64,000 nucleotides of DNA, from positions 806,001-870,000 of the forward strand of contig JAKNDB010000066.1 in NCBI GenBank assembly GCA_024305405.1, read 5' to 3'. Shown in pieces: positions 55,701-64,000 of this stretch (position 1 is its first letter; each line of letters opens with the position of its first letter). This DNA is from Dirofilaria immitis. Taxonomy: Eukaryota; Nematoda; Chromadorea; Rhabditida; Onchocercidae. The notes under the pieces are model-generated. The model worked only from the letters and a program-made list of their open reading frames with translations. It searched no databases and was not told the origin of the DNA. The position numbers and the translations under genes were made by a program.

Positions 55701-58700
55701 ATAATTTCGCTAATATGAATTGAAAGAAAGCTTTCGTTTCTGACGAAATCATTTTAACCGTTTAAGTTAAGGCATATGATAACCACTAGAGTCAAATATT
55801 TTACAGAGCTAGAGGTTTGAAATAAGAAAAGAAAAATGATTGAAATTAAATTCGAGCAAATTGTGTTTTCAACTAAATATCTTCTGTGATAAATCTATGT
55901 ATATTTTTTATTTTCAGGAGAGCCGCAATTCAATTTTGAAGAAGTTCGATCATATGTGTCGGACAGTAGTGATAGTTGCTATTCTTCAATGGCAGCAAAC
56001 GGAGCGCCACGGTATGTTTCTCATTTCTGTGATATTTTAATCACAATAATCCCTTTCTTTATCTTTTGATGGAAATATATTTTGCTTAATAAATATTTGT
56101 TCAGAGCATATTCATTTGGTGCATCACACGTTGTACATCAGCAACCGCGATGTACTGGAAAAAACTGATGCATCCCGATCATGGTTCACCAGCACCGAGT
56201 TCACCGTAAGTGAAGAACTGCTGCTAATATGCCGTAAATTATTTCTTCTCAGTTATTTTTTTTTGTTTTGTTATAGGCCTAGTGGTGGTATCTTACCGCA
56301 AAGCGAAGACATACATCTTTCTAATAAGCCATCACCGTCAGCTTGTGTTTCTCAAGAAGATGCTCGAAAGAGGGCTTTTCTTTAGGCAGCAAATCGTGGT
56401 TTCAGTATGTTTAGATCTACATTTATATGCAGATATTTATACAATAATCTATATTTAAAAAAGTATTCCAATCGATACGAATGAAGTATTGAATAGTTTG
56501 GAAAAATGTATTACAAAACACATTTTGTTGAAATGTTTTATAAAAAAATTTTTTACAGAAAGCCATTTCGAAAACTCTCTCGTGACTTTATGTCACGCGC
56601 ACATCGTTTATCGAATACATCCCAAGCATCATCAGTGAGTTCAACTGGTCTCTCAGCCGTTCATTCGCCAAACTCTTCTCTTTCGCCCTCAATACCTGAT
56701 CCTTATCCAATATATCGTGGTAAATTTCGTTTGCTTCTATTCATTTTAGAAACAGATGGGATGTAATGTTTTCTTAAAAATTTTTTTGTCATGTTTTTTC
56801 CTGTGTATTTTTAAGAGATCTCAATACATATTTGTGACCACAATTAAATCACAGTAAAATGCATTACAACATACTTTTATTTGATTTATCTGAATTTAGA
56901 CATCTCACTTGGTACAAGCAATATTTTTAAAAAATAGGTAGAGAAGTTCGTAGTCAAGTATAAGACGTGTTGATTCTTCGTCTTTCATGTTGGCATGCTG
57001 TTGCATTATCAACTTTGTATTAAACTCGACTAGCTTTCGTATTTCTTGATGACAAAATTTAGTTGTGTGATAAAAATCAAGCAAAATTTTCAATATTCAA
57101 GTGAAAGGATTTAATTTTTCAACAAGTAAACTGAATTCTGAAAATCTAATTTTCCATCTTTTATTTAATCTAATTATATGATTTTTTTATTTTCTTCACT
57201 ATTTCAATTTTATGAATTATAAAAACTTCAGTTCGGTCTGGAAGCATAGGATCGGGACTTTCAACTCCACATTCCAAACATCACATTAATAGCGATCCTA
57301 CAAGTGATCACGTCCCGGTAGATTTCGGTGCTGGTGTCTTATCACTCGGCAAATCAGTGAGTGGTTCACTACATAGTGTCGATAGTCTATCAAGGTATAT
57401 CTATCAATTTGTTTATTCAATTTAGCATAGCGTATTAAATATTCCGGGATTGGATATTGTGGAAATCATGAATTATTTTTTGTCAAAAATATAAAAATGT
57501 GCAATAAGTAAATACATAACTATTATAAGTAATAAGTTATCTGATTTGTTATTATATTCTGCTTTTCCAGATCACGAACTTCATCCTTTGGTTGTGGACA
57601 ACGATGTTTTGGTTTGCGCGATATGGGCGATATAGTTATGCATCTTACGGATGCAGATAAGGAACAACGTTAGTTTATTGTTATAGTTTATATGTCTAGT
57701 GGTGGTTATGTTTTGCAACTTTTCTGACTTCCTACATAGAAGTTTTGTCAGCAGTATGTTTTAAATTCTGAAGAAAAATATAGAAGAAAAAAATTCTAAA
57801 AGAATAATATATTTTTCTTTGAAGACTGATGATATTTAATTTAGCACATAATTCTTTTGCTAGTAATTTTCAAACGGCTGTCAGTGACATCTTTGCTTTC
57901 TGAGTGGAATTGATTTAATTGATTTGCGGAGCGTTACTTTTTATTTCAATACTCTTTCAATGCAGTATTTCCTTTATCGTGTTTGTTTTTACTTTCTCAC
58001 CTTCAAGTCAATAAGAATAAGGCTTCATTTTAATTATGTAAGTAGAGTTCTTAATGATAAATTATGGAAGTTTGGTGAATAAGAATGAATACAATATTTT
58101 ATGACATTTTAAATTATTCCTTAATATGCCGTATCTTTCGTTAACTTTATTATTTATGAGAAAAGCTATGAATCAGATTAGATTGTTATTAAGGCGAAAG
58201 CAATTTCAGTCAATAGTTCAATTTGCATACCAAACGAATTTGATGAATCAGACGATTATGTTATAAGAGATCCTGTAAACGCATCAGATCTTCATATCAA
58301 TTCAGCACATATTAATCATGACGGTCAACTATGTGCTAGTAGTTATCCGGATCCTCGTAGTTCACAAGTTTTTGAAACGATACAAGAAAGTTTATCTGGA
58401 CGATCGTCTCCTGCAAAGTTTGTTTGACATTTATGGTTCACTGTAATGATAATGATTTCAAGATGCACATCGTTCGACTCAAAATAATAATGAGCTTTAA
58501 TCATCACTTGTTTTTTTAGCCATTTTAATTTGTCTTGATAAATATGATTAAATGATAGGGATATTGACTCAGTTGGAAGTCGCGAAGAACAGGAAGTCTG
58601 TGATAAAACGGATGGGAAGTCCGAAAATAATAAATCTATCGAAAAAAATTTGTAAAGACGATAATAATGACGGCAATAAAGAACGAAGGCAAAAAAGATG

Positions 58701-58739
58701 TTTAGTTCTGATCCTGACCTAGGATATGTTCCTGTGGAC
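49770..58739 (+). CDS. ist-1: Insulin receptor substrate homologue (PH + PTB adaptor)
   Basis: Exons: 49770-49829, 50143-50280, 51365-51535, 51964-52199, 52589-52778, 53005-53097, 53374-53525, 53688-53723, 53861-53977, 54068-54195, 54670-54929, 55568-55663, 55918-56011, 56105-56205, 56277-56404, 56559-56719, 57232-57394, 57571-57668, 58210-58417 and 58559 onward. A PH domain fills the first ~125 residues (LELHENEKK, LSNCFNINR as in IRS CFNIN), followed by a PTB domain (LLGPYRLCFY, MGRSSPCGSGELWALCD). The long tail is Ser-rich with two YxxM motifs: YAAM (55600-55611) and YSSM (55980-55991), the PI3-kinase SH2-binding type. As an IRS it should dock on the activated insulin receptor and recruit PI3K at the membrane. 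Bases appear missing at 51530-51534, 52627-52631, 54095-54097, 56159-56164, 56381-56383 and 58642-58648. The as-written stop is 58653-58655; restoring the A runs carries the frame to a GTAAGT donor at 58739. Confidence 0.92.
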
Positions 58740-61700
58740 GTAAGTATTTTTGCTAGATCTAACTAGAGAATTAATCAGTCTAGATAGTAAGCGCACAGAG
58801 AACAAACATTAATTTTATTTTCTTAAAAAAATGGAATTTGCTAATGAAGAAAATATTGAATTTCCCATTATGTTAAGACTTCATGAATTTTTATTTATTT
58901 AACTGAACAGCTGATAAATTTTTAGAAGGAATGAGCAGTGCTCATGATCTATGTCTGTTGGTTTTGAAACATTTCACTTGCAATAGTTAGAACTTCAATA
59001 TGGGAACAGCAATTATAAACATTTCTTTGTATCTAAAAAGTTACGAAAATAGCTGTTGTTTCGCTCAATGAATTTTAAAAAATTGAACAAATTAATATGG
59101 AATGAAGAAGGATCTCATTTCACATCAGTCAACAACATTTAAGCCATGGATAATTCAAGGATCAATTACTGATTTGATAACACCACCAGATATTTCACAA
59201 ATATTTGTTGTAAATTTGATAAAATCTGTAAAATTATAAAAATTGTAAAAGATAATTGAAATTTCATCTTGAAAAATAATCAAAATTAATTGTAATTAAA
59301 GTTTCCGGAAATATCAAACATTTCACCATTTTTAATTCTAAAATTTTAAAACTATGATTGATCAAAGATTTTCTGTTTATGCCTTCTCTTTAGGATACCA
59401 TTGTTGATACAATACGCACGTTTTGGAACGGAATTTATCGTTTTAAAATATCAGCTGTTAAGGAAAGTGTGTATATATTCCTTAACATGTATAACTATAG
59501 TTCATTGTTAAATTTTAAAATTTATTTTACTTTTATGGGATCCTTGCCATGTTCAGAAACATTTAATCCAATTTTTAGTATGAAAATAAAAGCGTGGTAA
59601 ATATTTATGCTGCTTATTTTTCGTTATAAACGATCTCAAAAAGTTTTTTATCAGTGTATTCATTGGGTATTAGTGAAGTATAACACAAATATTAGGTTAT
59701 TATCTATTTTGAATTTTAATTGTGCATGAAGCAAAATAGAATTCATATTCTTATTCTATTTTTCTCTTCACGTTTCTTATCTTTTTTGGTAAAAGGGTCA
59801 ATGACAGTGCACTGCTAGCTTTTGAGAGATCTCATTTTGCAGCTATCATGAGCTTCCTAATTAAACAATAATTATAAGATTTCAAAGAAATTGTTAAAAG
59901 AGTTTTCTAATCCTCAGCTATAGCTTCATATACGCTTTTTTACGTATTGTCTTATCTATCCGTCATCCGTATTGGAAAAGTAAAAGCCGAAAACCTAATT
60001 GCTTGAAGACATCAGAGACTTTCATTATGTCTTTGTTTTTGTTATCATTGCAGATCTCAACGAGAAATGGTAATGTAATGCTTCGCTTGTCAGCCTTTGA
60101 CCGTAAAATTTTCAGCGTTTACAAATCAATTTATTTTTTGAATAGCAAAAATTACTCCGTTGATTTGCGCACCAAATATATTTTACATTATGTCACTTTA
60201 TACAACATTTCGTCTAATTTCTTTTTTATATTCGATAATTCGAGAAATCTTGGAATGCTTTCCCGACTGTATTTATTTTAAAGCATTTCCGCTAGCAAAA
60301 ATTTATTCTTCGTTTACATTTTCGTTTCATTGCTAATTATTTTTCTTTAAACTGTAATATTTTGTTTTCTTCGAGTGCATTAAAACTACTGACTGGTTAT
60401 TTCTAATTTAATTGTTTCTAATCGTAGTTTTTAATTCTGGTCTAAATTTCTTAAAATTTAGATTTTTAAATCTTATTTTCGGTGAATTCTGATAACAGTG
60501 CACAAGAAAGTGATATGATGGATTTGATGTTATCTGTTCAATGTTTCCATCATTTTTGCTCATTGCAATGGACGCAGTTTTTTCGGTACTTTAATCTTTA
60601 TGTCCTTTTAATTTTATTTGCTCTTAAAATATGTCTGTAATTTTTTGTTCACTATTAATAAAAAATACGAAATTTGCTCTTATAGATTTTTATATCCCGA
60701 TATGGGCAGAACGCTTTTATAGAACAGAATAGATACACATTACAAAGTTATAAATCTACAAATTTCAGATTTGTAAAGGATTGACGACTGTAGCTTTATT
60801 TGTAATACTTTATGTTAATGTTATATGATGAAAGTCTTCTAGATTAGCATAAACAACTCATGTTAGATCTCATGAGAATAAATTAAAAAAATTATTACTT
60901 TTAATATTCTGCCCTATAAGACGTCAAATTTGTATGGTTGAAATATATTAGCTTGCATTTCTGCGCTAAGTGCTGTGGCAAGTGCAGAAAGGTTACTTCT
61001 GAAAGTTTCACTCAATTCATCTGCTTGAAACAAATATCTTCCGAAATTACAAAGGAGCAGATTGCTATATTAACTATAAGCAAATAATCGATGTAAAATA
61101 AACATCAATATCGTTTAAATATTCATATAAATTCTTGAAATGTAACAATAAGTTAGATTCTAGGAGATCTTTTGGCAATTATTCTTCGAATTCGAGAATT
61201 TACTGAATAAAATAAATTGTTGATTGTAACAATGAGATAAGTTATCTTCTAGAATCTTTTGGAAGATATTATTCGAATTCGAGAATTTAGATGAATACAA
61301 TGATCTATCAACGATTTGATTTTCGTACAAATTTGCATTTAATTAATATTGATTGAGATTATTAAAGAGGTAAAGAAGCAAGTAAAGATAATGTATGGAT
61401 AATTTTCTATTTCAGATCTTGGCTAATTTTAGCCATGTTTAAATTTTAATTGACTGCATTGATGCGATTTTCTAAAAGTTAGAATTTCATTCATTTATTT
61501 GTTTTTCCAACAAATATAAGACTGATTGATATTTATCTGTTTACTTATTCAGAATTAATTGGATCGATAATTTATCGCTATTCATCTAATTAGTTCATTA
61601 ATTTAATTTAATTTAACTCTGATTTTTAATGCTTTCAATTTTAACAATAAGCATATAATAATGCTATAGTTTTATATTATAAGCAAATTTTTAACGACTG

Positions 61701-63100
61701 TTTTTCTCGCTACAATTTATTTAACTTATTGATGAATGAAAAAAAAAGTTTGGAAGTATGTTGTTATGAATGTAACGATATTCATTCCTTTGATATCTTT
61801 CTAGAATCGTTAAAGAGAAAAGTTTAAATTTCCTCGCAAATTGAAAAACATACTAGCATTGATCAGCGGAAGCCGCAGCAAATCAATTGATCTCATTTGT
61901 TGCTCGCTCTCTCTGATATGATTAAAAATCATACTAGCGTAGCTTAATTAAAACTATAGCTCTATTTTGCGATCAAAATCGATTTAATTGAAAATCAAAT
62001 GATCTCATTTCTAATCATTCTGCTGCTTCCATCTCGAGATCGATATCATTAAAAATCAAAGTGCTTTTATTTTCCAATTTTATTCGAGCAGTAGCCAATT
62101 CATACGCTTAATTTTGTTACGAAACGTGTATAACAACAAATAAGCACAACGTTATTTCCTGATCCGTGCGATATCTCTCTTGTGCGACATAAAGCCGTTA
62201 AAATGGCTTCTTTTTTTTTTTGTTGCGACACCATTTAAACTATCCCCGATGTAATTCGTTCACATTTTCAATAATCAACTAATCATCCTCATTCATATAA
62301 TCATCTATGAATATATCATTCTTTTCAATATGTGGTTTTCCTAAATTCAATTATAAGACATTCCAAAAGTTTGCGTGTATTTTTATTAAAGCGTATACCT
62401 GCATAAGAAGAATATAATTAAGATTTATGTTCAACTGATTTCGTCGAATACTTCCCTCTCTTCAATTTTATTTAAAATAAAATTAAATTCCTTTTTGAAC
62501 TTAGTTCTTTAGCATAAGCAATTATATTTTCAAAAAAATTTGAAACATTTTTAATTGAAGTTGAGACGTGAGAAATGCCATGTCATTCAAATGAATTTTG
62601 TACAAATTTGAACATTTTAAATATTTCCATCTGAATTATCAAATGCGCCAATGAATCACTTGAGAAATCAGTTTATTGATAAAAATGATATATTGGAATG
62701 TATGATATTAACGGGAGAAGTGCTGGAAAAAACAATTGGAATGGAAGAAATAGATAAATAATGCGATACGAATCTTCAATGGTTATTTCGATAATTTTCA
62801 AAGTGTTTTGCTAAAATTTCAATGATGTTTTTAATATGGCAAAGTTTTGTTCAATTTCGAATTCCAATCGATTTTGATCATTGAATTAAATTTCAAAAGT
62901 AAACTTAAATTTTCTTCTTTCATTAAGTCAAAAGTTGAGCCATATTAGAAACGACTATAAGGATGACAATATACCAATCATAAATTTATCAAGTTTATTC
63001 TTTCATTTCTTAAAGTACTTAAAATTTAAAAATGTATGATTTAGAACATTAATATATAAAGGCTATGTGAGAATTCTAGAGAAAATTATCTTTTTCTCAG
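58740..63100. other. Long intron of, or sequence 3' to, the IRS gene
   Basis: About 4.4 kb without a recognisable gene. If the IRS frame continues as proposed this is its last large intron; otherwise it is intergenic. It holds a diverged 84-bp duplication (61141-61289). The ORF at 60003-60281 is hydrophobic and AT-driven, with no domain. Confidence 0.5.
61141..61289. repeat. Diverged direct duplication, period about 84 bp
   Basis: Two copies of TGTAACAAT(...)AAGTTA(...)TTTTGG(...)ATTCGAATTCGAGAATTTA start at 61141 and 61225. Similarity is partial, so this is an older duplication. Confidence 0.8.
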
Positions 63101-63239
63101 ATCACGTGGTATTTGGATGAGCGTCAAATAACAGAAAGCGACGCAAATGTGCGGATGACCAACGACGATTGCACATTCTGAAATCGCGCATAATGGATTC
63201 TGGGAATTATATAGATGTATTGGACGCAATCCGGAATCG
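63101..63239 (+). CDS. Candidate 3' exon of the IRS gene
   Basis: TTTTTCTCAG acceptor at 63100 and AATCG|GTAAG donor at 63239 bound a frame that, after one missing base near 63121, reads NNRKRRKCADDQRRLHILKS then MDSGNYIDVLDAIRN. Entry phase 0 matches the proposed 58739 donor, whose exon ends DLGYVPVD. The YIDV motif resembles the C-terminal Tyr sites of IRS proteins that bind SHP2. A small following exon from 63556 would give a stop at 63563-63565. It may alternatively belong to another gene running off the right edge. Confidence 0.45.
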
Positions 63240-64000
63240 GTAAGTTTCAATTATAATTAATTTTTGTTTGAAAATACCAAATTTTGTAGAAAATGTATTT
63301 TTATTGATTAAAAATATTATTAAATTGAAAGTGATCATAAAATGCCTAATTGTTTCAATAGTATTGATTAAAAACAGGTGTTAATTACTTTTTTAAACAA
63401 ATAAATCCGATAAAGCAGGTGTTAATTATTTCATTCCATTCATGGAATTTTAATTCTAGAATGATTACCAATATTGAATACTATTGTTTTAATTGGAATT
63501 GCTAATTCACATTTAATAATTTCACTGCTGTAATGTAATTAATAGAAATTGACAGAGCGCTCTGAAAGACATCATCTGAAAGTAAGTAATTTTCAAATAA
63601 TGATAAAATCTCGATATTAGAGGATGAAGAAATCTGGACAACTAGAATATGAAGAAATCCGTGTTTAGATGCTGTCGTTCATCTTGCGCCGTTCTCGATA
63701 GATTTTTATAATTGATATCAGAATTACAAATTGCTTTTAATGAATTCAAGCAACCTTCTAAGCAGTGTCTACATTTTTTATATTTATAAAACTCTTAGTT
63801 ATTTTCTAACTTAAATTTCAGCAATTTTGCTAAGTTTTACTTAACTGTTTTAAAAAAAATTTTTATTGGATGTGAAAGAGAAAGCTCCTGTAATGAAAAA
63901 AATTTGATTTTACATTGAACTTAAATAGAAACAAACATATAATTCAGTTATTTATAAAATAATTGTTTGTTTCAAAAATAGTTAACAGAAGGTTTATTTA
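63240..64000. other. Right-edge sequence
   Basis: Apart from the possible terminal micro-exon near 63556 (CAG acceptor at 63553-63555, GTAAGT about 27 nt later) I see no coding sequence here. AT-rich with homopolymers. Confidence 0.5.

Noticed and set aside
60003..60281. 92-codon ORF in the possible IRS intron
   Set aside because: Hydrophobic composition expected from AT-rich DNA, no domain, no convincing splice or start context.

Overview
This window is nuclear DNA from a nematode, very AT-rich and split by introns, probably from a parasitic (spirurid/filarial-like) species. The reasons are T-rich TTTCAG/TTTTAG splice acceptors, an acceptor just upstream of a start codon that would suit spliced-leader trans-splicing, a nematode-type trypsin-like (DUF316-like) gene, and nematode-like forms of BUB1, NKAP and IRS. 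No gene reads as one long ORF. The models below were assembled by eye from exon reading frames, splice sites and intron phase.

Layout. (1) About 0.1-4.35 kb, minus: a syntaphilin/syntabulin-like coiled-coil protein, running off the left edge. (2) 4.35-8.43 kb: non-coding, with a 19-bp-stem hairpin, simple repeats and one low-confidence ORF. (3) 8.45-11.3 kb, minus: NKAP, an RS-rich nuclear/splicing factor. (4) 11.3-13.3 kb: shared upstream region of NKAP and gene 5, with a minisatellite carrying TTGACGTAAAAACGTAA. (5) 13.4-16.8 kb, plus: a single-pass membrane protein with four VRPVSP repeats and a C-terminal NPLY motif. (6) 17.4-22.7 kb, minus: a compact BUB1 spindle-checkpoint protein whose kinase domain has lost both catalytic aspartates. 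(7) 23.1-28.2 kb, plus: a secreted or anchored trypsin-like protein that has lost its catalytic His and Ser. (8) 28.2-48.7 kb: a gene desert built largely of unrelated minisatellites, ATC microsatellites and an unusual interleaved inverted repeat. (9) 49.8-58.7 kb, possibly to 63.6 kb, plus: an insulin receptor substrate (PH + PTB, two YxxM motifs), the adaptor of the insulin/DAF-2-type pathway.

The genes are not one functional cluster. NKAP and BUB1 are housekeeping nuclear/cell-cycle genes, IRS is a signalling adaptor, the syntaphilin-like protein suggests organelle/microtubule attachment, and the other two are nematode surface or secreted proteins.

The strongest cross-window signal is technical or biological: in at least five genes, otherwise clean exons need one extra base, nearly always inside an A or T run, to keep the conserved frame. 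This looks like systematic homopolymer under-calling in the assembly rather than pseudogenes, and any automatic annotation here will be fragmented. The most interesting biology is the short BUB1 with a degenerate kinase (HGD to HGC, DxG to NWD) and the catalytically dead protease homologue.
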